DNA of 64,000 bases from Siderastrea radians. Lineage: Eukaryota; Cnidaria; Anthozoa; Scleractinia; Rhizangiidae. The DNA is taken from contig OZ024890.1 of assembly GCA_964017195.1 (NCBI GenBank), positions 44,889,926-44,953,925 of the forward strand, given 5' to 3'. The notes beneath the pieces are model-generated. The model ran no database searches. It was not told the origin of the DNA and worked only from the letters and a program-made list of their open reading frames with translations. Shown in pieces: positions 50,838 to 64,000 of this stretch; within the stretch, counting starts at the first letter, position 1; each line of letters opens with the position of its first letter. The position numbers and the translations under genes were made by a program.

Positions 50838-51037
50838 CCCTTTAAGCCCTAATAGTGACAAGCATCTAATATCTCCTTATAATATCCCTACATGATCAAA
50901 AATACAGGTCACAAGAGTGAATGATCACAAAACATGAAATGTCTTGATATTTGTGCAAATTCTCTCAACTAGTACCATAAATAAAAGAATGGAGAACACT
51001 AAGGGGAATATGCATGTTGATATTGGGGCTTAAAGGG
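50838..51037. mobile_element. 200-bp MITE, Harbinger-like, TAA target duplication
   Basis: The left end CCCTTTAAGCCCTAATA and right end TATTGGGGCTTAAAGGG are inverted repeats with one mismatch in 17, flanked by TAA on both sides (50,835-50,837 and 51,038-51,040). A 3-bp TWA duplication is typical of PIF/Harbinger. Confidence 0.85.
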
Positions 51038-51040
51038 TAA

Positions 51041-52851
51041 TGAAAGTACAAAGTACATTGCACCTGTCGCTAACAGGAGCTAAGAAAGGGATCTGAAACG
51101 GGTTAGATAACCTTCAACGAGAAAAAAGTTAATATCCCTTGAACAGAAAAATTGTGAGTATTTAATGGCAAAAGTTATTATTTAGCGTGAATTTAGCTAT
51201 AAACAGGTTTATCCTTGTTCAATTGTACCTATGTGTTCTTCTCAACTTAAGATAAAATATGGAAAATTCTTCGAAATACAAAACCCCGTTGCTTGAATTT
51301 ATCAGAGTCACCTTGCAAAGTGTAAGTTGCATTGAGACCGCTTTTAAAATAATATTGTTGGGTTACTTCCCAGGCCTCATATAGTGTTCTTTTAAATAGT
51401 TACCACCAGCAGTAGTTGTATAAAAGTTAAAAAGATTATTAAAAAATATCAATAGGGAAAAATTTGCATGAAATTATTGAAATTATATACAACGGAGTCA
51501 TTCTTGCCAAATTTTAGGAACCCTCAGTCTTTTGTAATTTGTTTCTTGGAGAATATGCTTTGTTTACAGAATAAAGCCACCTCGAATCGAATTTATCTTA
51601 TCGGCTGAAAAATAAGATTTGGATATTATTATGCGAATACTAGCAGACGTAAGAAATTTAGTAGGGCCTTTTCACGAAGTTAACAACAACATGCATAAAA
51701 TAGGATGCACCATTAAGAACACTTTCTGCTTGAAAAAATCGTTTTAACACTGTCACTTCATGTGTCGAAGGATTGGTTTGATACGAAAAAAAAGTAAAAC
51801 AAATACATTTAAATCCGTACATCTCCTGACCGATCGACAGGGACACTAGCAAATAATTTGTTAGATATTCAGTCAGCAGTCAGTAGTGCGGTTTTAAAAC
51901 TACGAAGAAAGTTGGCATCTTCAAACGGCCACTTTTTTTACATGCCTTTTTAAGACCATAAACGAGTACATGCAACTTATCGTTTCCCTAATGGTCGATT
52001 AGAGTGATTCAACACAAAAAGGGTTAAGGAAATGATATTTATACATCACCTCTGAGTAGCCTCGGTTAATCCATTAAATGACTTTCTTTAGCGTGAAGCA
52101 TTTCGGTCTTGGAGATCCACTGGCTATTTTATCCTGTTTATCACGAGAAGGCGCATTCGTAAAGCAGCGTTTGGTAAATAAACTCGTGTTTAGTTGCGTT
52201 TGCTGCAGTGTTTTGTTGCTTAAATCTGTAGACCACCCGGACAAACCTCCCCACTGGGAAAAACTAATTTATCTGTTTTTCAACCTTTTCCTGATGTTTC
52301 CGATTATGTTTTGAATTTTACTCTAAACTTGCCCTTTTCTTGATTAACACTGTGAAAATACATTTGTTGAATACGCCAAGGGCACATTTGAACGTGAGTT
52401 AAATATTCAATGGAGTATTAAGGGCTTGCAACGTAGATCTATTTCCAGATTCTCAACTACCGGATGAGTTCATCCCTGCTGTTTAGAATTATAGAAAACA
52501 TTTAACCAGCAACTTTCAAGAACATAAATTAAATTTCCTAGATATGCTTTTTTTCTTGTCATGAAAGAAATGTAAATTTTCATATAAGTTTGGCTATTCT
52601 TCTAAGATTTCTTTTGAAACTGCGTTGAGAAGACTAAACAGAAATAAAAACTGGCCTGTAGCTGCTGGACAAATCCATCAATTTGCCTGGTGACTTATTG
52701 TAAAAAAAAAGATGTCTGAATTCGGCAAAATCAAAGAAGGAAAGAAAAAAAGCGAAACGAGGGGTTAAACTAATCAGCAGCAATAATTATTTGCTATTTC
52801 GGTAGAGTCTGTCAGGTTAATTTTAAAGCGTATAAATCGTGGGAGCTTTAT
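51041..52851. other. AT-rich non-coding stretch
   Basis: No gene, RNA or repeat recognised. Confidence 0.4.
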
Positions 52852-53011
52852 TAGCCCATTCCAGGCTTTCACATAGTGGCAATGAGAAAAATAAGATAAA
52901 GCTAACGTGAGAACAAACGAGTAAAAAGTGAGTTGCCTCACCCCCCACTTGTTTTGTTGCCGTTCGCTTCCTCTTTTTTGACGTTTACATTTTAGAGCCT
53001 GGAACAGGCTA
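52852..53011. mobile_element. 160-bp relative of the Mutator-like element
   Basis: It starts TAGCCCATTCCAGGC and ends GCCTGGAACAGGCTA, matching the termini of the element at 32,960-34,094, with ACATAGTGG following as in ATAGTGG there. It is nearly all terminal repeat. No 9-bp duplication is evident, so one flank may have mutated. Confidence 0.65.
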
Positions 53012-53423
53012 TAAGTTTGATCTCAAACTCCATATTTTCCACTATAACCGAATAACTGTTTAATTTTTTCAAGCACTGCAAATAAGTGTTTCGCACAAAC
53101 TGCTCTTCTTTTTTTGGATTCTTAATATAAATTCAGTTGCATGCACCTAAAATACGCGTTAAATGTTCCTTAAAAAGTGCACTTGGACTGCTGACAGTTT
53201 GTGCTTATTGCGGTGCAGTAAATATTTACTGATAAGGTAAAAGAGTCCACTGTGGCCTTAATTTGGAATACCTGCTAACTTCTACTATCTAAATGCTCGC
53301 AAGTCGTAAACACAATTAAGGCTCGACCGACTGGATGTAAATATACTTTTAAATTCCTTCGATCTTTTGTGTGAGTGTATTTTTGAAAGGTCCTTGGCAC
53401 AGACGATTTTTGATGTTATTTAT
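53012..53423. other. Non-coding stretch
   Basis: Nothing recognised. Confidence 0.35.
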
Positions 53424-53665
53424 GTGCGAGTTCAAATTGTCTTAGGTGCAATTTCACGACGATTCGAATGGAATTATGAAGCAACGAGAGTGCGTGCGAT
53501 GTGGGCAAAAATAGCTGCTTGTAGTCACAACATTATGAGGTATAAAAAGCCCTTTACACGAGTGGTTTTGAACGCGATTTAAGTGCGAGTTCAATTCGCC
53601 TGAGGAGTGATTTCATGACAATTTAATTGCGATTATGATGCAAAGGGAACGCATGCAATTTGCGG
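53424..53665. repeat. Diverged direct duplication, period about 159 bp
   Basis: GTGCGAGTTCAA at 53,424 and 53,583 begins segments sharing GGTGCAATTTCA/GAGTGATTTCA, then ATTATGAAGCAA/ATTATGATGCAA, then CGTGCGATG/CGCATGCAAT. Confidence 0.7.
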
Positions 53666-53698
53666 AAGAGCTGCAGTTCCAAATCTCTCTCTCTCCCT

Positions 53699-53858
<160 letters not shown>

Positions 53859-54130
53859 ATTTAATTATCTAACCGATGCTGCTGAAGCTTTATTGGATAA
53901 CGTCTTTCAAAAAACCCTCAAAAACTGAAAATAATTCATGAGCGTAACAAAAGCGAACTATTGGAAACGCATGGAAAGGTGAATGGTAAAAAAAGCTCTG
54001 ATCGGATTTAACAATTTAAAGAAGTGCTTAGGTCCTATCTAAGTGCTGTTGGCTAGACAAGAATTGGTTTTCTGTTTTTGTCTTATCTCTTGTCTAGAAT
54101 GTTCATTGATTCTCTGGTTTGTGATACAGC

Positions 54131-54616
54131 TTGTCGAGTTTTCGGTGGAGGAGGATGGGAGGGGGCACGTTTTTCTCTACAGCTTATTAAACGTCTTCAT
54201 TTTTCACAATTGTGTATCTCGTGTTTGAAAATAAGAGCAACAATGCCAAAAATATGGCCATCTTTTCTAACCAGTTTACCAAAACGGAAGATAAATTATC
54301 GTTTGCTTCAGTTTCAGACAAGTTATTATGGAAAAAAAAAAAGAAATTCTCTTATCTATTAAAAGTAGCCAAGCTAAGTTTTTGTTTTTGTTCAGTGGAG
54401 GGGGTGCGTTTTTCGCTATACAGCTCATTAAATGTCTTTCTCTTATGATCATGTGGCTCGTGTTTGCGAATTTGAGCAAAAATGCTCAAAATATGGCTAA
54501 CTTTTCTAACGAAACCAAGACAGAAGATAAATTATCGTTTGCTTTAGTTTCAGATAAATTATTTTAGATTGACAAAAAAATGCTTTTATCTCTTAAAAGT
54601 AGCTAAGCCAAGTTAC
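54131..54616. repeat. Tandem duplication, period about 250 bp
   Basis: The two halves share, in order: GGTGGAGGAGG/AGTGGAGGGGG, ACAGCT(T/C)ATTAAA, CTCGTGTTTG, AAAATATGGC, CTTTTCTAAC, a shared GAAGATAAATTATCGTTTGC, and AAAAGTAGC(C/T)AAGC. Confidence 0.85.
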
Positions 54617-57600
54617 CAGTTGGGCCATAATAATATAAGTGGCAAAAATGGATAACCGCAAAACCTCAAATCGCAAAACGAATTAAGAGCGGCATTTTGA
54701 ATTTGTAAACAAGCCTTTCGACCCCATACCACTCTAAACGACACAAATATTCTTAGGCGTGAATAGTGATTACAGCCCTATAATGTTTTCGATAGATGAC
54801 GGATTACCATTATAGGTATTCGGCACAGTTTGTTACCCAAAGGAGTTGTAGGAAGGCTGTGGTGACTCCATACAGTTTTCTGATGGAAGTGCTTGGCTGC
54901 CTCTTTATCCCTTATCCGTTTTGAGAGAAGAATATGTTTTCACTTTTTTTAAAAGGTCAAAATGGTCAACATACTCAATTTCAGACGAAGATTGTCAAAA
55001 TTTGTACGGGCGTTTCGGACCTACATGGCTAAAAGACCGTACTCTTTGGGACGACACAAATCACTCTCCCCCCCCCCCATCTCCCTTCCCCGGGCGGGTT
55101 CTGCTTAATGATGTAGATAACATACCACCAACTAGTAAATTTTCATGAATTTTCTTGAATTTTAATTATCTCAATTCCTTTTGGATGCTGTTATTAACAT
55201 GAACAGCTACGACTTAAAAGAGCATGCAGGATTTCTTGGCAAACTTTAGTTTTTACGTGGTAGCCGCTTCGACAGATAATGACAGAAAAGAGCTGAGCTT
55301 CCTCGATCTAAGACATGTCTGTTTCATTAGTCTTCACACGATTTGCAAAAAGTGTCCCTGCGTATTAACCAGCATTAACTAAACTAAATATTGTCAAATC
55401 AATCCCTGATATTTCTGTGAAGTTCCCACTTCAAAACCAGCTGCACATTTCGCTTTTTATGGGCCTAGCTTTTGGACACGATAATGGCTCGTTCCCCACG
55501 TCACTGAGCAGTTTTGCGTTCGAAAATTTGTTATGTCCCTTTCAGTGCGTGGACGTAAAGTAAGAGCAAACAACTCAGGACGTGTTTTTTTTTGTATACG
55601 CAGAGGCAAAAGAACAGTGCTGTCATAAGCTGATGCATTAATTTATTTGTATGCATTTTGTATACCTGTATCCGGTCAGTCGTATGGTGGATGTAATACG
55701 TTAGCGCTTTACCTTTGTTAACTATATACTTAAAGAGCGTTGTTTCACTTTGTTTTGTCTTTGTTTTTTTCTTTCTTATTTTGTGTTTTATTCTATTTGG
55801 AGATAAACTCTTTAAATATAACAGCAGAGCAAAAACCACCGACTAAAGCTGTGGCCTACAGTTTAACTCTTTAGACGGGATAGCGTAGATTCAGAGTTGG
55901 AAATGATTGACAGCGTTTTGCGCGATTTGGAACAACGGGATTAAAATAAAATCTTTCAATTTTGGTACAGTACATTCCTTTTTGAATGTCTAAGTTTCCG
56001 TAGGGTATTAAATGATTAAAAATAAAAACAATTAGCTGCAGTGTGATGGAATAAAATTCATGATTATCCATGGTCTACTTGGTTTTGGCGCACGTTTATT
56101 GCTTGAGCAAAATCCACAACAGGTGACAGTATTCTTTCAGACACACGATACGAGACCAACGCTGACACAAATAATAAGCCGATTTTCAACAAACTATGCA
56201 GATTAGCATATCCTAAATGTAAACATCCTGACATGATATATGAAACATTGAAACATCAAACTGTGACTTCATTATACAGAGGATTTCTATACTTGAGGAA
56301 GCTCAGATGATATACTGAGGTAAGTTTTGTTAGAGACAATAATTGACTTGCATGCTTTTAGATATGAAAAGAAATCATACATTTGAATTCGTTACAGAAA
56401 GAGGTGAAAGATTGGCCGGCCTTAAACATTAACAACCATTACTACTTCCGAATAGCTCGGAACGCTTTGTATCAAAAGTAAATATGCGTTATGTTGAATT
56501 CTAAACGCAAAAGATATATTGTGTGCTCTTCATTTATCACCTATTTTCGATCTAAAAACTGACCATTGTCTGTTCAGCATTTCACACGAAGAACAAAGTG
56601 AATTGATGCCATTTATTCCTTCACGGCTATTAGGAGTTAACAATTTTAGGGTGGAAATTTTAACAATTGCGGTTTGTTCAGATCCCAAACTGTCCAAAGT
56701 GAAAATAAAGCAAGTGTAATATGAATAAGAATAACTACTTTTATTTTCATTTTCGTGCACCGAAAAATTACAAAGACAAAATAAATAAATTTTGCAATAG
56801 TAAAAATTCAAATTAGCAATATTTTATTACAAAGGCGTAGAAAACATGACATAATAATCATTATTAGTATGAAAGTGGTAATTGATATATTTGATTTTTT
56901 ACGAAAAAAGTTATGAAATTGATAATTGTAAAGAATACAGGTGTTGTTTCAACTTTTCTTCCTTTCCTTATTTTTCGGATTGAGCTTTCTGCTTTAAATT
57001 TGGAAGCAATGTTGCGTTACTGATAATGTAAAGCAAAAATAAAATGAAATGAAATAAAACAAAATAAACTAGATACTTTATCTTAAAACAGCAAGTCTAC
57101 TCTGGAGTTGAACTAAATCGATTCTTGGCGTTTATATTATCAGGTGCATATGCCTAGATTAATCAATATTTTTGTTAGGAAGTACACTCAAGAAATCAAA
57201 CAGAAACACAGCATCCGTTTACAATACTGTAACTAAAACAAACATATAAAACAATAAAACAACGCTGAAATTTTTAATCAGATTAGCACCCGATTCCGCT
57301 TGCTTGTTTGTTTGTTTTCTATTCATGTGCATCTATAAGCAAAATCACTTTTAAGCTAAAATGTAGTTGACTGACCTCACAAGCAGATTCTACAACATAA
57401 TTATTTAAAGCTGTCATATAAATGGTCATCTACTAACTCAAAAGCCCTCCTGCCACCCAGTGTTTTAATGTTTAACGGTTATTAAGAGAAAATTCCTCTC
57501 ACGAAGTTGTTCTTACATTGACGACTGATTGTATACACGTTACTTTTATTTAGTTATACTGCTCTATAGTTTCAATCTAGTAAAATATATAAAACATTTG

Positions 57601-58630
57601 TGTACAAATACATGTATAATCACAGATGAGGTTCTTGTCTTGCGCTGGCAGTCGCCATGGCGTCAGTGGTGAGTAATATTACTATTCAATGATTTCAATA
57701 TTTTAAAAGCAAATCAACTGCAAAGAAAAAAAAAGCCATTTTCAAAAATGACGTCATTTGACTGCAACTCCCTAAATTCATTTCCTTTTTTTCTTTCCAA
57801 TTTAAATTTGTATTTCCAATGGAGTTTAGAAGTTGTTTTTTTGTTTTGACTTTGAAATGACAAGGGGCACATTTGCCTCGATAAAAGCCTAACCATACTG
57901 GCCTAAGAATGGTTATTCTGGTGCACGGAAACGTGATAGGGTGGAAAGGAATTCTAATTTACAAACAAGCAAAAATCGAAAACGTTGTCTTTGCATGAGT
58001 AAGCAAAACCCCTGAAGTGGACTATAACGTTTAAGGAAGTTTACGGTTAGATGCTATATGTTCTGTCAACGTTTGAGCGAAGTTTCTTAATTATCTCCTC
58101 AAAGTTTCGTATAGTCCTGGAATGCCTGATCCTAATAAGTTTGTAACTTAAAATTCCCAAATATCTTTCAGAATTTTTACGATTTCTAGTATGTAGAAAG
58201 GGAAGGGGATGATGAATTTTAGGAAAATTGAAAATATATATATATATTTATTAGTTGAGTTAAAGGTAGTAGATGGGAAGCAAAACATCAACTTAAATTG
58301 TTCTTGTGTGGTGGCGAACTGTCTTAAAGTAGAAAAATCTCTCTTTTATTTCATTGTTTAAAGTACACCCTATTTCTTTGAAAACCCAAAGTCCTGAGGC
58401 ATCTCAGCAACCGTGAACAAGTTTTCCAAACAGGAGACTACAAAAAGAGCAGGCGAACTTCAGTTACCATGTTATTCTTGAGAGGAAAGAAAAAGGAGCC
58501 TGCTTTACATGACGAATTCCAATGTTCTAACGTTTTTTTTTTGCCAAAATTTCTTTCACAACGTCGATTGCTTTTTAATTAGTTCAGGTTTTTACGCTGG
58601 AGAATCTCAAATTGGGTGTTAAAACAACAA
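54617..58630. other. AT-rich non-coding stretch
   Basis: No convincing gene. Short A/T runs and a (AT)n near 58,236 only. Confidence 0.4.
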
Positions 58631-58678
58631 GAAACAAACAAACAAACAAACAAACAAACAAACACACAAACAAACAAA
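58631..58678. repeat. (AAAC)n microsatellite
   Basis: About 12 units with one ACAC interruption. Confidence 0.95.
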
Positions 58679-59468
58679 GGGACAGGCAAACATACTAACT
58701 AACGAAAACAAAACACTACCGAAATTAAACTGAAGAGCTGCCGGAGAAGCTATTGAATGATCACACTTTAGATGGTGGTAATTTTGTTTAGCTTTTGTTC
58801 CCATGGTCGATAGTTTGCGTACATCAAGCATATGTAATTAAGTGTCGTTGATTTCCAATTTCGCAGTTTCCACTGTCGGTGTTCACGTTTTCGTGCTGAT
58901 TGAAATTAGTTAATTGCTATGCCTTTAGCCGAAAATAATTCATAAAAGCTAGCTGGATCAAAATGAGATGAACCGTTGCTTGGCAACGGGAAAAATGTCA
59001 GGCCAGTTAAAAACCTCATCAAGGCCACGTGCAAGGCTTATAACGTGACGTTAAAAAGAGGAATCACGAAGATTAAAAGTATAAAGGGAGTCTGGGATAG
59101 CTTTTTGACGTGATTTCAAATGGGCGTTTTATAATACGAATGTGTCAGGCATTAGCGAGTGTCAATTAAAAATCGAGACAATGGAAACGTTTTCGGTAGT
59201 CAAATTTAATTGCTATTCAAAATCACCGGCTTGGAGGGCTTGAATATTAGTTTTTTTAAACGGGTGGTGTCCTGTGGAACATGTTTGGCCGCGTCAATAA
59301 ATTCTTTCTTTTCCCAGCACCCAACCACAAGCAGCCTCCTTTCTTTTCTTATGTGTTTTCAAGTTTTAAGATGCTTTGCATAAATCCTTGAGTGACTCTG
59401 ACATATTAGTATATCGCCCATCAAGGCAAGCAACAATGTTTTCAAAGTGAAGTGATAACGCCTCATTG

Positions 59469-59513
59469 CAAACTTTCAGTCTTGATGAGGATGACATCAA
59501 GGCTGGAAAGTTT
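59469..59513. repeat. Short imperfect hairpin
   Basis: AAACTTTCAGTCTTGATG and CATCAAGGCTGGAAAGTTT form a stem with two mismatches around a short loop. Confidence 0.6.
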
Positions 59514-62500
59514 GGACCTTGAACTTATTGATGTGTTTATATGTAGTTATTTTTTCTTCTCTTAGCATTTATGATTGGGTGTTCAGTTTGGAACAGGCGA
59601 AATTCAAACAAAAAAAAATATCTGTATGTGCCATAAAGAGATGCTATCTTCGTAATAATCAAAAAGCAGTTGCGTCTGAGTAAATAATGGACTCCGGCCA
59701 AAGTGGCCACCCTTATTAATTTTCTTTCAGCAAAGTGTGCAATTATATAGATTGGATGGTGCCAGATAGTTCGCAACTGTTCCCTCAATGAAATGCATCT
59801 AAGAAAAAAATGGAATTGTAGCCGAGAGTAATGCATGAGAGAGAGTAATGCATGAGAGTCTCACGCGAAGACTTTGTATAAACATAGAACATGTGGAAAG
59901 ATATCATTTGCATAATTACTGTGGATTCGCTTTATTTCTAGTAATACAAACAGAAATGTCTTTGTTTACCATAAATCCCATGCCACTTTTTGGTTGACTC
60001 AGAAACGTTTATTTTAGAGTTGCAATCTTTCTTATTTAGAATTTTTAATGAAAAATAAAATAAAATAAAATAAAACACTGACAAACAACAACAGACAAAC
60101 AAGCCCGAATTGTTAGAATCTTTGGAAAGCGTTATGCTGAAGAATTTGCCCTTAAGCAAGTTAGCTCATAGAGGAAAGCAAAAGTTACCAAGGTAATTAC
60201 TAGCCAAAATCGAAGGACTTTGGTGGTATTGGCTAGAGAATGAACAGGTTGTTGTGAATAATTTTTTAGTTCAGCTTTTATACGACATTTAAAGTATATT
60301 CCAAATATTCAGCTTTAAACTGTCTTGCACTTTGGGAATCATAATTACTGTATACCAGAAAACCTTCCGCTTTCAAGGAAAATGCTGTTGTTACTTAATT
60401 AATCAAAAAAGAAAGAAAGAAAAAAAATTCTTCAGACACATTCGCACTGTTCAGCAAACTATGGCTCATGGAATTTTGCTGTGCCTTTTTCATTTTGTGA
60501 TAATAGTTTCCTCTGAAAAGAAAAAGAAAAGGATTAATATTGGAAATTTTCTTCGCTTTTATAATGGCAGGTGGTCTCCAGAAGACCTCATCTATCAGAA
60601 CGAGCTTACAAAAATCTATCACATCGGATTAAAGAAATTAATATTTGATGCAAATCATGGCTTCGAGATATAGGACGTGGGCAAACATTAATCACACGTT
60701 CTCCTTTTCTTCGTACCTGCTTATCGCAGTTTTTGAGAAAAACGGTTATCGCCCGTGGACAAAGCAGATTGAAGTTCTAACTCTGTTTACTCAATTTTTA
60801 ATTTCGACAACTGACTCCTCGAGGTAGCATCAATAATATTTGAGCACCACTGAGTTTCAGTTAGGATTGTGAATAAAATTTGAAATATCTGGAATGAACC
60901 ATCGCAGCAGGAAAAGCTACGTGCAATTTGTAAATTTTGTAATTTAAACGCCTCAGGGAAAGCATGGAGAGATATGTAGTTCCGTTTTGAACAATTGTGT
61001 TTACAAAAAGGCTTTTTACCTTTTATTTCCTTGACTGCAAAGTAATTTGATGGAAATACTGACACCTATTGTTGATTATTCTGGGAGAAATTTGCCGTCA
61101 AAAGCAGACGGTATAAAAGTTAGTAGATATAAGGCAGTCAAAACACCCATAATCGTGTGATATTAAGAAAAAGTACCGGTCTAAAAAGAGTTCGGCGTAC
61201 CCTCGTCATTTTTTTCGTCTGAATTTGATACTCAAAGTGCAATACATCCCTTTTTTCCGGTGAGTGTTCTCATGTATTTCTGCATTGTAACAATTGAATC
61301 TAGGATTGGTTAAAACGGAGTTTTTCGCAGAGAGAATATATTTTCGTCATATTTTTACTGATTAAGTTCTCCATACACTTTTTCTACTTTATCCCTTCTC
61401 GTTAGTCTCCAACTTGTTTTCGCAAAAGCCGAAACTATAAAATCCTAGTTTCAATCGGACTCTAAGCCGCCAATAACAAACTACTCAGGGAAAAAGAAGC
61501 ATCTATCCGATGATTTCTGCCAAAAAAAATTAAAATAAAATAAAATAGAAAATAATTCAGACATTTTGAACTACAATAGTTTAGTTTTCATTTATTACTA
61601 CCACAGAAATTGTGGCAACATTGTTCGACAGAATATCATTACGAAAAATATATTTATACATTAAAAGAAACTCTTATCTGGAAAACGAATTAGGCTAGTT
61701 TCATAGACAATTCAAAGTAATATAGCACTAAAAAGAAAACGGTAAAGCGCAGCGGAAATTGCGAGAGACAAGCAAAGGAAAAAAGGTTCTTAAATACATT
61801 GCTGCGTTCAATCGTGCGAGCTTTTAATTTATTGTCGCTATCTCTTCCATCGAGAAATCTGTATATCACAGCTACAAAATACGACGTATGTCTTGCATTA
61901 GTATGACATATTATAACGATTGTACTTTTGTTCACAGGCACAAATATTTCTGGTCAATTGTCACTTGACTCGTTTTATAAGGCAAATATTGTTGCAAATA
62001 CGAGGTAAAAAGGGAAATGCGCCTTTCGCCTTATAGCGATATTTGCAAATGGATACAGAATTTAGACATTGCTCAAATTACTTAAAAGAAAAAATTACAC
62101 GAAAACGCACCTCCAACTTCTTTATAAAAGATCAGCAGACTGATGGTAATGTTAAGAAAAAAGGCGGCACGTTTGACAGAACATATTTCAACCGTTACAA
62201 CGTACGTTTACAACTGAAGAAGTCCTTTCCAACGGTCGGAACATGGTTTGTCCAAATAAAAATCAAATGTGCCGTTTTTTTTTTTATTAAAGTACTTCCT
62301 TTAGCAATAGCTCACGGTCTGTGATCATTGAGAAGGGTGAGGCAAAAGTAGTACAGTGTTTATGCATTGTCAACGAATATGAGGGAATTTATCGTGGAAA
62401 TCGAGGTGCTGAAAATTAACATGTTCGTTACAAGTAACAAAGACGAAGACGGCTTGTGTGCATTTGATTTCTTTGGGAAAGCCATTAAGTTATGCGTCTC

Positions 62501-62806
62501 TTCTTTTGCTGTTATTTTTTCTTCTTTTTTTGTTTTTTCAGATTAATTTTGTTGTTTGTTGGTTTGTTTTTGCTTAAAATACGCAAATGCCAAGCGTTAC
62601 GGAAAAAAAGTGATTTAGGACGGTCATGTCACATATTTTTATCCTGTGCAAAGTGAACATTCTTTTTGTTGTTAGCCCTGCACAGTTACACTCTTTTTGA
62701 AATTTAATAAGGTTTTCCATTCTCTCTCTGTCGTTGCGCATTTGTTGCACTTGTTGTTTCTCTTGTTGTGGGACATTTTGAACTAATGCATTCGATAACA
62801 AACTAC

Positions 62807-62885
62807 CAGCTAGCGCAATGTTTGGCCCTTCCCATGCCAGCTAGCTTCCCTTCCCAGCTAGCACAATGTTTGGCCCTTCCCATGC
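62807..62885. repeat. Short tandem duplication, period 48 bp
   Basis: CAGCTAGC(G/A)CAATGTTTGG followed by CCCTTCCCATGC occurs at 62,807-62,837 and 62,855-62,885 with one difference. Confidence 0.9.
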
Positions 62886-64000
62886 TTCCCAATGGCCAAA
62901 AGACACAAAAATGCCCAGAGATTACTTGATTTGAAAATCAAAGTTGAACTTAATCTGTAAGATAGAATACTTCCGATATTTAATTTGCTGCCTTAGCGTC
63001 AGGAAGTTCGCTGTGGAGTAACCACGACAGTAAAGGGCTTACACTAAGCGAAATATGTTTAATTCTATTTTGTAATGGTTTTTATAAAATAAAACGTACC
63101 ATTTCCAGTATTATATATCCGAGTTAATTTGATAAAAAAAATTTAAAGTCACTATGTTTAAAACGATAGCAGCAGATAGGCGGATTTCTTAAATGTGAAC
63201 TGAAATAGGTAGCTTAATTTTTAATTCCTGTCTGTATGTTATGTCTAGCAGCTTAAGAAAATGAATGCTTGATTCCTATTCATTTCAAAATAATAAGAAT
63301 TTGCGTTTATTTGTTTATGTTCTTGAGTGTTCCCGAAGTCTTAATACAAGAGTCGGCACACTTAAAAACATGAGAAAACAATAACAGTCTTATTTTGCCC
63401 ATATATGGTAAGAAAGGTGCATAATCATGGAAGATACAGCTTGTTTTGCGTGTCCTATATGTCCACTTCCTGCAAAATTATTAGAATAAAAAAAATTGCA
63501 TTTACTCTTGGTTGCTGTATAAGAAATCAAATCGAAAATCCTCAGATGTAAAACGGTCGGACTTTTTATTACTGCTCTGTTTACAAACGGTTTTAAACCA
63601 CGGCCGGGATTTTAGTCGTGGATAACATCCAGCGTATTCTTGGTAAAGGGAATTTTACAACCGTTCCAATTATAAAAGATCTTAACATCATTCATTCACA
63701 ACAGGACAGATAGGTAGGTGAAGCTAAACTTACCATCAAAGACATCGCAATATGGTTTGAATTAGACTAGTGCTGAGAATCTCAATAATATTATCTCTGG
63801 AGTAGGGTAATTTAATTCAATGCTATGAACAATTCGATTTCTATGGCAAACACTTGCGATGAAGAAATGGCCATCGCAGAGTTGAGTCGAAGAACTTAAG
63901 TAGAAGAAGCGAAGGAATACCAAACCATCCCGACACAGTAACAGTGCAAAATAACTAGCCAAAGCTGACATGTCGCTTGTTAAGCTTATCTCTTAGACTA

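Larger units (their letters stand above)
58679..64000. other. AT-rich non-coding stretch
   Basis: No gene recognised. It holds a short hairpin at 59,469-59,513 and a 48-bp-period duplication at 62,807-62,885, listed separately. Confidence 0.4.

Noticed and set aside
60332..60673. 113-aa frame near 60.4 kb
   Set aside because: Lysine-rich AT-driven translation without a domain; no promoter or splice evidence.

Overview
The window looks like anthozoan (probably scleractinian coral) nuclear DNA: AT-rich, full of short palindromic elements, tRNA-derived repeats and MITEs, with intronless-ORF class A GPCR genes of the kind expanded in cnidarians. About 16.7 kb at the left end is different: it is gene-dense, almost without intergenic space, and is an endogenous Polinton/Maverick (adintovirus-like) element cut by the left window edge. 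The host assignment is an inference from style and family content; no species marker is visible.

Region 1-16,745 (Polinton/adintovirus-like). Plus strand, left to right: a double GRF zinc-finger protein (open at its 5' end), a small MAGC-type protein, a retroviral-type DDE integrase with a C-terminal chromodomain, two tandem paralogues of a penton-like minor capsid gene, three small basic proteins, the major capsid gene, an adenovirus-type cysteine protease, an FtsK/A32-type packaging ATPase, a two-TM protein, several small basic or conserved proteins, and a parvovirus-VP1-like phospholipase A2 gene. The protein-primed family-B DNA polymerase lies on the minus strand (10,354-14,795), convergent with them. 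A plus-strand orphan gene and a second MAGC paralogue close the right end, followed by tandem repeats that probably belong to the right terminal region. Integrase, protease and ATPase are intact. The polymerase, both penton-like genes, the capsid gene, the PLA2 gene and two small genes each carry a frameshift or nonsense change; four of the frameshifts are +1 in homopolymer runs. As written the copy cannot make capsid or polymerase, so it is either decaying or affected by assembly indels.

Region 16.7-25.6 kb: repeats. There is a GC-rich palindrome, a tRNA-like segment, a cluster of TTAGGG-containing motifs, a decayed minus-strand Ty3/gypsy retrotransposon (about 17.95-22.96 kb) interrupted between RT and RNase H, a tandem duplication, another palindrome, and a TA-flanked MITE with CCGTATTTAC ends.

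Region 26-48 kb: three rhodopsin-class GPCR genes (26.2 kb +, 38.4 kb +, 47.2 kb -), each with its coding region in one exon and a possible spliced 5' leader. Between them lie a truncated LINE 3' end, microsatellites, several palindromes, a tRNA-like sequence cradled in inverted repeats, a tRNA-derived SINE head on the minus strand, and a 1.1-kb Mutator-like element (32,960-34,094). That element has ~118-bp TIRs and a perfect 9-bp target duplication, and encloses a decayed RecQ-helicase fragment, so it resembles a Pack-MULE.

Region 48-64 kb: mostly non-coding, with a 200-bp Harbinger-like MITE with TAA duplication, a small relative of the Mutator-like element, local tandem duplications and simple repeats. 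I see no convincing gene there.
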